Positions 41,675 through 50,920 of a stretch of 64,000 bases of DNA are shown here, piece by piece. The stretch comes from JAUYQR01 sp963822435. Its GTDB lineage: Bacteria > Pseudomonadota > Alphaproteobacteria > Rhodobacterales > Rhodobacteraceae. The notes below the pieces were generated by a model. It was given only the letters and a program-made list of their open reading frames with translations. It was not told where the DNA came from and searched no databases. Location of the stretch: assembly GCA_963822435.1 (NCBI GenBank), contig CAWGHN010000004.1:186001-250000 (forward strand), written 5' to 3'. The position numbers and the translations under genes were made by a program. The stretch's first letter is position 1. Every line of letters begins with the position of its first letter.

Positions 41675-42697
41675 CTAGGCAGGCTTCGTTGTCTGGTTCC
41701 ACCTTTTGGCAAACCGGACGAGCCCAACAGCAAAACCTGATCCATAGCTGAAATGCAGAATAGCGAACACCAGGGGAAGAATGAAGATTGAGGAAGGCTC
41801 GCTGCGGAGTGCGGTAATCGATGACGCGGCCAAATTCGCGACGATGTACAACCCAGCAAGCCCGGAAAAAAGGAAATATGTCGATGGAATCAGGATTGCA
41901 AGAAGTGCCGTGACAAGCAATCCAGCAATCAGAAGCACCGGAGCAAAATGACGCGGCTGCATCTGACGCGTATGCTTCTGCATGACGCGGACTTTGTAGA
42001 CGCCATACTGGTAATACTGCCGCCAGAGCGCTCTTGGTGAGCTGCGGGGATAGTATTCTGACTTGATGCGCGGGCTCAACAAGATTTTGCCCCGGTTTGC
42101 ACGCAGACGATAGTTGAACTCGTCATCCTGATTGCGCATAAATTCTTCGTCGAAGCCGCCAATCTCACTGAAAACTTTGCTTCGCCACGCCCCCATGTAC
42201 ACCGTATCAACCCATTCTTCATCTTCTGAATAGTGGAAGCGTGCTCCTCCTACTCCGAACGGTGTACTGGTCGCCAGTGCAACAGCCTTCGCAAATGTGG
42301 TCTGGCCTATGGCGTTCATGCGGCCTCCTGCGTTATCTGCCCCGGTTCTTTCCAAAGCAGACACACATTCGCGCACATAGTCGGGGGCGATGATCGTGTG
42401 TCCATCGACACGGACGACGATCTCACCCTTTCTCTGCTTCAATGCCAGATTGAAGCCTGTCGGCACGATACGTCCCGGGTTATCAATGATTTTGAGTGAC
42501 ACATCAGAATACCTGGTTGCCAGGCCTTCAATCAAGGTGCGCGTTGCGTCAGTTGACATCCCATCTGAGATCAGGACTTCCATGCGTGAGTGAGGATAGT
42601 CTTGGGTCAGAATGGCTCCCAGGCTGCGTTCAATAAAATCCGCCTCATTCCGAATCGGCATGATGATAGTCACAAAGGGAGGTGTATTTGTACCCAA
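41675..42697 (-). CDS. Glycosyltransferase family 2, ExoA-like
   Basis: A 340-residue GT-A enzyme: VTIIMPIRNEADFIERSLGAIL (nucleotide-binding), EVLISDGMSTDATR, GEIVVRVDGHTII with the DXD-type Asp, GGFDEEFMRNQDDEFNYRLR and a QQYY-like WRQYYQYGVYK, then two or three hydrophobic C-terminal helices. It resembles succinoglycan ExoA, a beta-1,3-glucosyltransferase at the membrane. Donor is inferred only. Codon use is A/T-richer, like the two preceding genes. Confidence 0.9.
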   Translation of the reverse strand: MGTNTPPFVTIIMPIRNEADFIERSLGAILTQDYPHSRMEVLISDGMSTDATRTLIEGLATRYSDVSLKIIDNPGRIVPTGFNLALKQRKGEIVVRVDGHTIIAPDYVRECVSALERTGADNAGGRMNAIGQTTFAKAVALATSTPFGVGGARFHYSEDEEWVDTVYMGAWRSKVFSEIGGFDEEFMRNQDDEFNYRLRANRGKILLSPRIKSEYYPRSSPRALWRQYYQYGVYKVRVMQKHTRQMQPRHFAPVLLIAGLLVTALLAILIPSTYFLFSGLAGLYIVANLAASSITALRSEPSSIFILPLVFAILHFSYGSGFAVGLVRFAKRWNQTTKPA

Positions 42698-44259
42698 CGG
42701 TTTGGTTCCTCGTTATAACGCACTATTGGCTTTGATCGGAATTTGTGGACACTGAGACTATCGTTCACAGCCGCAATCACATCATTGAAACTGTCATTTT
42801 TGGATTCAAAGGCAATGACGTCAAGATACTCATGACAGGCGCCGGAAATCTATCAGGCACCCAATGGTGTTAGCCTCGGTCGAAGGGCTTCTGAAGAAGC
42901 AGAATGAAATGATCGCTCGTGCCGATGGTGCGCATCTTGCGTTTTTCGATAAGTTTCTAACGATCATTGGTTGGTTGGTCCATCTTCAATCGCTTCACAG
43001 ACAGATGCCACGTATCCTGCACGTTGGGGTGGAGTCGGACCCTGCAATTCCGGGATCGCAAAGAGGGCGGTGGCGTGGACAGCCACAATACCCTAGCGAC
43101 GAAGCTCAATGTCTTCAAGACGCCTCAGTTGTACGAGGCTGGTTGCTGTTTGAATATTGGTCATATTGTATTTGAAGCTGGTAGGACGATTTCAAAGAAG
43201 CACAGGCCTGCAGAGCGGTATCGCTTCCATGCCTCGGTCCACAAGCAGTTTTCTGCGGAGCGCCACCTCCAGACATGCGACCAGTTCATACTGGGCCGCG
43301 CCCTCGCCGAGTTGGGCGATGGCGGTCATGCTGTTCTGGTCGATCAGATCGTCTGGTCGAGGCGCCTGATGTGACCTAGGCCCGGAGTGATCTGCTGATC
43401 TGCGTTTTCCCTGCCGCAACCCCGCCTCTTGTACAGCTGCTCTCTGGCGGTACCGCGACGACAGCCATGCAGCACTCCTGTCTTATCAACTGGCTGTCAC
43501 TGATTGTTGACCGAAAACGCGACGCCGAAACGGCAATGCGCGTTTTTCGGCTGGCCCATGCCCACTGGCTGACGCTGCCACAGGAAACCACGCAGCGCCC
43601 ACCTTTGCAGGCCAAGTCTTGGGCCGCGCAACGCGGACTCGCCGATGGATGGCTATGCAACCGTTTCCCAGCCTTGCAACCGTGCACTTCCGCCCGACCC
43701 ACTGCTGCCCAGCCAGCCGTGGAATACTGTTGTGGCCGCGCGGAGCCTCAGTTCGTCCGTTTGGCTGCCCCGATACGGCGTCGGCATGGTCACGGCAACG
43801 GGAACGGGAACGCCACGAGGCGTTGGCAATGTCCATGTCGGAACAGAGTGTGTCGGTAGCGGGATATGTTTTTGAGGGAGGAACAACGCAGAACGCACTG
43901 AACCTGCGTGGCGTCGATCTCAAAGGCGCTGGCCTGGGAGCCATTGGTATCGCGTCACCCGAGCAGTGGAGCGTCGGCTCGCCCCTGTGCGGCGCGCTCG
44001 CACCTGGTCGTCCGCCGATGCGAGCGTGTGACGTTGCGGTTCTGCCGTTGGATACGTGCGGATCAACCGGCAACGGCGAGCGGCAAGGCCACTATCTGAC
44101 CAGCAGATTACCCACATCGACGCAAGCGCCAACTATTCACCAAACTGTTTCGAAGGTGAAGCCGGAGAAGGCAGAAACCATTTGACACGGCCCCGTCAGA
44201 CCCTAGGCTAAAAGGCATTAGAAGACGAATCATAGCTGGTAGTGTCCTGAAGGTGTAGC
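42698..44259. other. 1.5-kb stretch with no recognisable gene between two polysaccharide blocks
   Basis: Several short overlapping frames exist on both strands but none has a recognisable motif, a good ribosome site and normal codon pattern together. The first ~450 bases look AT-richer, the rest GC-richer, as if pieces of different origin were joined. Decayed genes are likely. No RNA gene was recognised. Confidence 0.55.
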
Positions 44260-46227
44260 ATGTACGTTGGTAGGTTTGTACAACTATGCCGCGAATTCAA
44301 GGCGATGGGTCTTAAGCGGACCGGTGGTTTTCTAGCGACCGTCCTGGCAATTGACGCAATCACAGCGTTTTTTGTAACTGTAATTTATATCAGTTCAATT
44401 GACAGCTCATATTTGGGTGACGTGAACAGATTTGCTGCGGCTTTTTTGTTTTCTTGTTTATCGGTCGTTTTTCTCCTTTATTTTCAAACTCAGAAATTCA
44501 TCTGGCGATTTGTGTCGTTGCATGAAATCGCACCCTTTACATCCGCGGCTGCGCTGACGGTTGGATTGGGATGCGTTCTGCTTTCGGTGATCGGCCAAAT
44601 TCCTGAAAGTTCGGTGGCGACCGGCACCGGCGCGATTGATTTTATGGTGCATGGAGCTTTTCACGCGCTCTTGCTGTCGGCCACCTGGCTGAGCACGAGG
44701 GTTGCCTGGCGCTTCTTGCAGGACGTGGTCGACAATGAACGCGAAAGAACTGCGTTGTTGAGGCCGGTCTTGCTTGTTTCGGCAGGGGTCGGCTGCGTAA
44801 ATCTGTTGCGCGGGCTTGAAGGTTCGAGCAGCCCCATCCACCCGGTCGGCATCCTTGATTTCAGCCCGCACCAGACCGGACGCGAGATCCGGGGGGTGCC
44901 AATCCTGGGCAGCCCTGCCGAGTTGGGCAAGATCGTCGCCGCGCTGACCGCGCAGGGAAAGCGGCCCGAAGAGGTGGTGCTGACCTCGCCGCTGAACGAA
45001 GAGCAGACGCTGGAGGTGATCGAGCGATCGGTCGCCTTGAAGCTGAAGGTGTCAAAGTTGCCGTCACCCGGAGATGCAAGGGAATTGATCGGGCGCGGGC
45101 TTTCGCCGGCCGAGCCGATCACCCTGCGCTCGGTCGTTGGTCGGGAACAGTATGAATTCGACCGCACGCCGATTTTGACCCTTGTGGCGGGCAAACGGAT
45201 CCTGGTGACCGGGGCAGGGGGCAGCATCGGCAGCCAACTGGTGGAATTGATCGCGAGCTTCGGACCGGCGCAGATCTGTCTTGTCGACAACGGTGAGTTC
45301 AATTTATGGCAGGTGGAGCAGCGCCTGAAAGCAAGGTTTGCCGACCTGAAGCTGCTTCCCCGCCTGACCGATGTCCGCGACGCCAACCGGCTGCGTCAGG
45401 TGTTTGCCGAAGCCCGGCCGCACCTTGTGTTTCATTCGGCCGCCCTGAAGCATGTGCCGATGGTGGAGGCCAATCAGGCCGAGGGGGTTTTGACGAACAT
45501 CCTTGGCACGAAGAATGTCGCGGATGCCGCATTGGAAGCGGGCGTCATGGCGATGGTTCAGGTATCCACTGATAAGGCCGTCATGCCGACCAGCGTGATG
45601 GGGGCGACGAAACGAGTGGCCGAAATCTACTGTCAGGCGCTGGATGTGGGACAGTCCGGGCCGCGGTTCATGACGGTGCGCTTTGGCAATGTGCTTGGCT
45701 CGTCGGGATCTGTGGTTCCGATCTTTGAAAAGCAGATCAAGGACGGGGGGCCGTTGACGGTCACCCATCCGTTGATGGAACGCTATTTCATGACGATCGC
45801 AGAGGCGTGCGAGTTGATCCTTCATTCTGCGGCGCACGGTGCCAGCGACAGCAATGCGCGCGGTGTCATCAACGTTCTGGACATGGGCAAACCGGTGCGC
45901 ATTGTCGATGTGGCGCGGCGGATGATCCTGTTGCACGGGTTGATGCCCGACGAGGACATCAAGATCCAGTTCACCGGCGTTCGTCCGGGAGAGAAACTGG
46001 TGGAGGATTTGTTCAACGACACCGAGACGCGTCTGGAAAGTTCGGTTGTCGGGGTCCATACTGCCTTGTCCGAAAGCGTCCCGTTGGCAGTGATAAAAGC
46101 GGCCATCGCAACGCTTGCCGAGCAGGCCGCAGCGGGCAAGAACGGAGACATCATGAAGACTTTGGCGGCCTTGGTTCCGGGATACCGGGCCCCTTCGCAT
46201 CCGAGCAACAGTTCGGAGGCAGCATGA
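44260..46227 (+). CDS. Membrane nucleotide-sugar 4,6-dehydratase (FlaA1/PglF/CapD family)
   Basis: A 655-residue protein: four N-terminal membrane helices, a CoA-binding-like Rossmann region (PVLLVSAGVGCVNLLRGLEG) and an extended SDR domain with GAGGSIGSQL for NAD binding. The active site reads STDKAVMPTSVMGATKRVAE, with Met in place of the usual Tyr of YxxxK, the mark of UDP-GlcNAc C6-dehydratases such as PglF and WbpM. It makes UDP-4-keto-6-deoxy-GlcNAc. The next gene, overlapping by ATGA, is a DegT aminotransferase that would aminate C4. Confidence 0.93.
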   Translation: MYVGRFVQLCREFKAMGLKRTGGFLATVLAIDAITAFFVTVIYISSIDSSYLGDVNRFAAAFLFSCLSVVFLLYFQTQKFIWRFVSLHEIAPFTSAAALTVGLGCVLLSVIGQIPESSVATGTGAIDFMVHGAFHALLLSATWLSTRVAWRFLQDVVDNERERTALLRPVLLVSAGVGCVNLLRGLEGSSSPIHPVGILDFSPHQTGREIRGVPILGSPAELGKIVAALTAQGKRPEEVVLTSPLNEEQTLEVIERSVALKLKVSKLPSPGDARELIGRGLSPAEPITLRSVVGREQYEFDRTPILTLVAGKRILVTGAGGSIGSQLVELIASFGPAQICLVDNGEFNLWQVEQRLKARFADLKLLPRLTDVRDANRLRQVFAEARPHLVFHSAALKHVPMVEANQAEGVLTNILGTKNVADAALEAGVMAMVQVSTDKAVMPTSVMGATKRVAEIYCQALDVGQSGPRFMTVRFGNVLGSSGSVVPIFEKQIKDGGPLTVTHPLMERYFMTIAEACELILHSAAHGASDSNARGVINVLDMGKPVRIVDVARRMILLHGLMPDEDIKIQFTGVRPGEKLVEDLFNDTETRLESSVVGVHTALSESVPLAVIKAAIATLAEQAAAGKNGDIMKTLAALVPGYRAPSHPSNSSEAA

Positions 46228-47408
46228 ACGCGCAGGGTGGTGATTTGAAGCCGGTTTTCTTGCCCTTTGCCCTGCCGGATATCGGCGAGGCGGAGATCGC
46301 GGAAGTGGTCGAGTGCCTGCGGTCCGGCTGGATCACGACCGGGCCCAAGACCGCACGCTTCGAGCGCGAGTTTGCCGCGTTCATCGGTGGCGGCGTCGAG
46401 GCGATCGCAGTAAATTCTGCGACGGCGGGGCTGCACCTGGCGGTTGAAGCGCTGGGCATCGGCCCGGGGGATGAAGTGATCGTTCCGGTGCATACCTTCA
46501 CCGCAACTGCCGAAATCGTGCGCTACATGGGCGCGGACCCGGTATTTGTCGATGTGGAGCCGGGCACCCTAAACATGGACCCGACAAAGATCGAAGCGGC
46601 GCTGAGCCCGCGCACCAAGGCGATCATCCCGGTGCACTATGCCGGATTGGCCTGCAACATGGCGCCGATCATCGAGATAGCCCGCCGACACGGTCTGAAG
46701 ATCGTCGAGGACGCGGCGCACGCGCTGCCCTCGACCTTTGGCGGGGCGAACATCGGCACGCTTGACACCGATGTCACGGTATTCAGCTTTTATGCCACCA
46801 AGACCCTCGCCACCGGAGAGGGCGGGATGGTTGTGACCCGCAACCCCGAAATTGCAAAGCGTGCCAAGATCATGCGCCTGCACGGCATCAGCCGGGATGT
46901 GTTCGACCGCTATCAGGCCGGCGGGGCATGGTATTACGAGGTGGTCGCACCCGGCTTCAAATACAACATGACCGATGTTGCCGCCGCGATGGGCATCCAT
47001 CAGCTGGCCAGGCTTGCCGAAATGCATGGCAAGCGGGAAGCCATCGCCGATACATACCTGTCGGCTTTTGCAGACCTGCCGTTGATCCTGCCCAGCACCG
47101 CGCCGAAGGATGACGTGCATGCGTGGCATCTTTTTCCTGTCCGGGTCACAGCTGATGCAGGCATGTCGCGCAACGATCTGGTCGAGTGTCTGGGGGCAAG
47201 GGGGATCGGCGTCAGCGTTCATTACGTGCCGCTGCACATGCATCCTTACTGGCGCGACCGCTATCACCTGAAGGCAGAGGATTTTCCTGCCAGCACAGCC
47301 GCCTACGAAAGCATGGTCAGCCTGCCGATCTACAGCAAGATGTCGCCCGACGAGGTTGCCCGTGTGGTGTCGGCTGTCCGTGATGCGTTGACACCGAAGC
47401 GGGCATAG
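46224..47408 (+). CDS. DegT/DnrJ/EryC1-family sugar aminotransferase
   Basis: A 394-residue PLP enzyme. FLPFALPDIGEAEIAEVVECLRSGWITTGP is the usual N-terminus; AVNSATAGLHLAVEALGIGPGDEVIVP, VEDAAHALPSTFGG and the Schiff-base Lys in FSFYATKTLATGEGGM follow. It probably transfers an amino group to C4 of the 4-keto sugar made by the preceding gene. The frame is open far upstream inside that gene, but the ATG at 46224 overlaps its stop (ATGA) and fits family length. The next gene starts two bases after. Confidence 0.93.
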   Translation: MNAQGGDLKPVFLPFALPDIGEAEIAEVVECLRSGWITTGPKTARFEREFAAFIGGGVEAIAVNSATAGLHLAVEALGIGPGDEVIVPVHTFTATAEIVRYMGADPVFVDVEPGTLNMDPTKIEAALSPRTKAIIPVHYAGLACNMAPIIEIARRHGLKIVEDAAHALPSTFGGANIGTLDTDVTVFSFYATKTLATGEGGMVVTRNPEIAKRAKIMRLHGISRDVFDRYQAGGAWYYEVVAPGFKYNMTDVAAAMGIHQLARLAEMHGKREAIADTYLSAFADLPLILPSTAPKDDVHAWHLFPVRVTADAGMSRNDLVECLGARGIGVSVHYVPLHMHPYWRDRYHLKAEDFPASTAAYESMVSLPIYSKMSPDEVARVVSAVRDALTPKRA

Positions 47409-47409
47409 C

Positions 47410-48063
47410 ATGGATGACGCGCGTCCAGGTCAACGAGCGGTTGACATCGTCTTGGCGTCGGTCGGGCTGGTGGTGCTGGCACCCGTGATCCTGCTTGGGG
47501 TTTTGGGGGTGAAATTCACCAGTCCGGGCCCGGTCTTTTACCGGGCGGCACGGGCGGGGCGTGGCGGACAGACATTCTACATGCTGAAGCTGCGGACGAT
47601 GCGTCATGCCCTGTCAGAGGGGCCAAAGATCACCGCGCCGCAGGACCACCGCGTAACGCCGTTCGGTCAGTTCCTGCGGACATCGAAGATTGACGAGATG
47701 CCGCAGCTGTTCAATGTGTTGAAGGGCGATATGTCGATCGTCGGACCACGACCGGAGGACCCCGGCATTGTGCGCGACCTTTATGGCCCGGCTGAACATG
47801 AAACGCTGCGCGCGCGTCCCGGACTGACCAGCCCCGGCACGATCTGGTATTATGAAAACGGCGAGGCCCAGCTTGACCCCGCAGATGTGATGCGAAACTA
47901 CCAGCCGGTGATGTGCTACAAACTGGGTCTTGATGCCGAGTATCTGCGGACGGCAACGGTTGTCTCTGATTTTCGGGTGATGCTGGCGACTGCAGCGGTC
48001 ATCGTGAAAAAGGTACTGTCCAGACCCCGGCCGACCAGCGATGCAACCCACAGCGGTCGATGA
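47410..48063 (+). CDS. Initiating sugar-phosphate transferase (PglC/WcaJ-type)
   Basis: A 217-residue polyprenyl-phosphate phosphoglycosyltransferase: one N-terminal re-entrant or membrane helix (IVLASVGLVVLAPVILLGVLGVKF), then SPGPVFYRAARAGRGGQTFYMLKLRTM, and LRTSKIDEMPQLFNVLKGDMSIVGPRPEDP, the catalytic and substrate region. The short length fits the monotopic PglC type. It would load the amino-dideoxy sugar phosphate onto undecaprenyl phosphate and start repeat-unit synthesis. Its 3' end overlaps the next frame by 23 bases. Confidence 0.92.
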   Translation: MDDARPGQRAVDIVLASVGLVVLAPVILLGVLGVKFTSPGPVFYRAARAGRGGQTFYMLKLRTMRHALSEGPKITAPQDHRVTPFGQFLRTSKIDEMPQLFNVLKGDMSIVGPRPEDPGIVRDLYGPAEHETLRARPGLTSPGTIWYYENGEAQLDPADVMRNYQPVMCYKLGLDAEYLRTATVVSDFRVMLATAAVIVKKVLSRPRPTSDATHSGR

Positions 48064-49354
48064 TGACGCTGCGCAGGAGAACACGGCCCTGAGTGGATTC
48101 ATGTACGTGGAAAGTCCATCAGCAACACCTGACAGGGATGCGCTGTCGAGCGTGATGATTGGCATCGCTTTCCTGGCGTTCGTGACCAATCTTGACCTTT
48201 TCCTTTCAGTTCGCGGCATCCTTCCGCTGAACACACTGGTGGTTTTCGTCGTGTTCAGCGCGGTTTATCTGGGGACAGTCCTTGCCGCCGCGGGACGGCA
48301 GGGTGTCGATCTGTTTCTGTTCGGCCTGAGGCTGAACCGGGTGCCCTTCGGCCTATTTGCGCTTTGGATCATCGTGCATGTGATTGCGTCGGGCAAGACC
48401 GTGCTGTCGGGCGGCGATGTTGATTTCACGCAGATTTTTCCGGTCTTCCAGTTCGTCGTTCTGGCGTTCGGTTTGCTGGTTGCGGTGGCTGACCCGGATG
48501 GCAAGCGGATAGCCGTGGCCGCCCGCTGGGCGATTGTGGTGCTGGGTGGATCGGTGGTCTTCGAGACGATCGTTCCCGGCGCACTTGGGGCTGACACCGC
48601 CCGGACCGGCGGGTTTGCCCTGAATGCGAACATCCCAGGCTTCATCATTCCCGCGCTGCTGGCCGTGTCTTTGGATTTCCGGCGGGTGCGGACAATCGAC
48701 CTGATGGTGATGCTGGTTTCGCTTGTCTCGGTCACCTGCACCTTGTCTCGGATGGGGATTGCCTTTCTGGCACTGGTGATCGCGGTCTATGTCTTCTTTC
48801 ATGTCTTTGCCGGAGCGACCGAAAAGCGGCTGCGCAAGCTGGTTTTCATCGCGCTTTTCGTTGTCGGCCTGACTGTGCTGGCGGTGGGCAGCCTTGCCTT
48901 TCTTGAGAGTTCAGCGAGTGTCGACAGGGAGTTTCAGGCGCGGATTGCAGTTTTGCTGTACGGCGGCGAAAAGGTTTTCAGCGACCCATACCGTGGACCG
49001 TTGCTTGAGTATTTCGTGCAACTTGCCAGTCGGCACCCCTGGGCTGGCTACGGTGCCGGCGAGACGTTGATGAACGCCGCCGCAAGTGCGCCGCTGCACC
49101 TTGGCCCGCACAACGTTTATGTCAGGACATGGGTCGACACGGGGATCGTCGGCATGGCGCTGTATCTTTCCTTTTTGGCTTCGATCATCGGCCTTGGCAT
49201 CCTGCGAAAATCGGTATCGGCGGTGACGGTCGGCGCGCTAGTGGCGCTTAACGGCGTGTTTTCCCACAATGTGACGGACAACAAGGCCGTGCTGATCCTT
49301 GTGGGGGTGACGCTTGGACTTTCTGCAATGCGAAAGCGGGACCGGGAGCAGTAG
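48041..49354 (+). CDS. O-antigen ligase/polymerase-like membrane protein (Wzy/WaaL family)
   Basis: Up to 437 residues with about ten hydrophobic helices. A large periplasmic loop contains SRHPWAGYGAGETLMN and HNVYVRTWVDTGIVG, the Wzy_C-type pattern with its conserved His. It would polymerise repeat units or ligate the glycan. The start is uncertain: ATG 48041 overlaps the previous gene, while ATG 48101 (MYVESPSATP) would avoid the overlap; neither has a strong ribosome site. Confidence 0.82.
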   Translation: MQPTAVDDDAAQENTALSGFMYVESPSATPDRDALSSVMIGIAFLAFVTNLDLFLSVRGILPLNTLVVFVVFSAVYLGTVLAAAGRQGVDLFLFGLRLNRVPFGLFALWIIVHVIASGKTVLSGGDVDFTQIFPVFQFVVLAFGLLVAVADPDGKRIAVAARWAIVVLGGSVVFETIVPGALGADTARTGGFALNANIPGFIIPALLAVSLDFRRVRTIDLMVMLVSLVSVTCTLSRMGIAFLALVIAVYVFFHVFAGATEKRLRKLVFIALFVVGLTVLAVGSLAFLESSASVDREFQARIAVLLYGGEKVFSDPYRGPLLEYFVQLASRHPWAGYGAGETLMNAAASAPLHLGPHNVYVRTWVDTGIVGMALYLSFLASIIGLGILRKSVSAVTVGALVALNGVFSHNVTDNKAVLILVGVTLGLSAMRKRDREQ

Positions 49355-49915
49355 CCGCAGCCGATGCGCATTCTTCGAAACGCGAAAAGCAGACCAACCC
49401 GCACCCTAAGGCACACCACCCCGGCCAGTGAGGCCAAAGGGTGCGCACGTCGAACTGCAAGTATTTCAAGCCATCGGTTGCCGAACGGGTGAAGGTTCGT
49501 TCGACCCTAAGCCATGGGGAAACGCCTTTTTGCTGGGCCTCATGCGCGTGCAGCGCTTGGCACCTTGGCGCGGGCTTGGCTGAAAATGCGGTTTTCGATC
49601 GACACGATGACCGACCCTGGTTGGCAAAGGTCGCGACGGTGCGCCAGCCGATGCCGCCGATCTTTTCTCTGACGGTGGCCGGTTCAGTTGCACGTTCATT
49701 GGTCTGGTCGCCCATTCTGCTTTTGGAGGTGGCGGAGATGGTGGCGCACCCGTTGGTCGGAACGCGTTTTGCAGCAAGGACTGTGGCCGCAAGGCGTCTG
49801 GATCTGCAGTCGGGGGTGAGGGTGCCTCACACCTTGTTGGCTGGACATTTTTCATATGGGGTGGGATAACTTGTCGGGCTTTTGTATCAGTTCAACTCTT
49901 GGAAACCTCGATCGA
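49355..49915. other. Gap between polymerase-like gene and beta-helix gene
   Basis: About 0.5 kb. A plus-strand frame at 49441-49869 stays open but has no recognisable motif, an odd composition and no clear ribosome site, so it is not called as a gene. No promoter or hairpin stands out. Confidence 0.45.
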
Positions 49916-50917
49916 ATGTTCGCTGCACGCACTGACACCAATACCTTCGGAGCAATCTGCAAAAACTGGCTTGCAGGGGTTTGTATCGCGGCCACGATCG
50001 GTGCCGTATTTGTTCCGGGCTTTGCAGAAGCCGATACCGGGCGAACGATCCATGTGTCGCCGACCAATGGAAATGACAAGAATCCGGGAACCCGCGACAA
50101 ACCGCTTGGGTCGATCGCAGCGGCTGTTGGCATGGTGGAGCCGGGGGACACGATCGTTTTGTCGCCGGGGGTGTACAGGCTCAAGAGCCGGGGCGAATAT
50201 GGTGTCCGGATCACTCGGGATGGAAAGCAATCTGCTCCGATCACCATGCGGGCCGATGGCGGCGAAGCGGTTATCGACTGCAGTGCGATGACCTCGTCTC
50301 GGACCGTGTATTGCCTGCAACTTGAGGCCGATTGGTGGCGTATTTCGAATGTCGCGGTCACAGGAAGCACGCAGAATGTGAAAGGGGCGTGGGCTGTTGG
50401 CTTCAATCTGCTGAACGCGAACAACAATGTCTTGCAGTCGGTTCGAGCCTTCAGAAATCAGGGACCGGGGATTGCAGTGATCGGAAAGTCCAGCAACAAT
50501 TTACTGCAGGACTGTGAGTCTTTTTCAAACTACGATCCGCTGGCTGTGACCCCTGGTGGCAATGCTGACGGCGTTCAGATTGCCACAATCCCGAAGAAAA
50601 TGGTTGGCAATGTGGTATCACGATGCAACGCGCACAATAATTCGGATGACGGCTTCGATCTTTGGAAGACCGAGGTGCCGGTAACCATTGAGCACTCGGT
50701 CGCGAGACGCAATGGTTTCATTCCCGGAACCTCCAAGAAAGCCGGGGATGGCGTTGGCTTCAAGTTGGGCAAGAACCGTTCCGGACCGAAGCATCGGATC
50801 CTTTACAACCAGGCCTTGAACAATCGCGCCGCAGGATTTGATCGAAACGGTGCCGCCGGTGATCCGATTTATGTTGAAAATGTTGCGCAGGGAAACGGTG
50901 GCGGCGCCTTCAAATAG
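49916..50917 (+). CDS. Secreted right-handed parallel beta-helix protein (pectate-lyase-9-like)
   Basis: About 333 residues from the ATG of MFAARTDTNTF, with a signal sequence (NWLAGVCIAATIGAVFVPGFAEA). The mature part begins IHVSPTNGNDKNPGTRDKPLGSIAAAVGMVEPGDTIVLSPGVY, standard for parallel beta-helix polysaccharide lyases/DUF1565-type proteins, then helix rungs NNNVLQSVRAFRN, NNLLQDCESFSNY, GDGVGFKLGKN. PL9 lyases share this shape. It may cut or epimerise the exopolysaccharide made by this cluster. A start 20 codons upstream (49856) is possible. It converges with the Wzz-like gene. Confidence 0.8.
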   Translation: MFAARTDTNTFGAICKNWLAGVCIAATIGAVFVPGFAEADTGRTIHVSPTNGNDKNPGTRDKPLGSIAAAVGMVEPGDTIVLSPGVYRLKSRGEYGVRITRDGKQSAPITMRADGGEAVIDCSAMTSSRTVYCLQLEADWWRISNVAVTGSTQNVKGAWAVGFNLLNANNNVLQSVRAFRNQGPGIAVIGKSSNNLLQDCESFSNYDPLAVTPGGNADGVQIATIPKKMVGNVVSRCNAHNNSDDGFDLWKTEVPVTIEHSVARRNGFIPGTSKKAGDGVGFKLGKNRSGPKHRILYNQALNNRAAGFDRNGAAGDPIYVENVAQGNGGGAFK

Positions 50918-50920
50918 ACG

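Noticed and set aside
42860..44190. Several 60-195 codon frames on both strands
   Set aside because: None shows a recognisable motif, ribosome site and normal composition together.
49441..49869. 142-codon plus-strand frame before the beta-helix gene
   Set aside because: No motif, no ribosome site, unusual composition; treated as non-coding.
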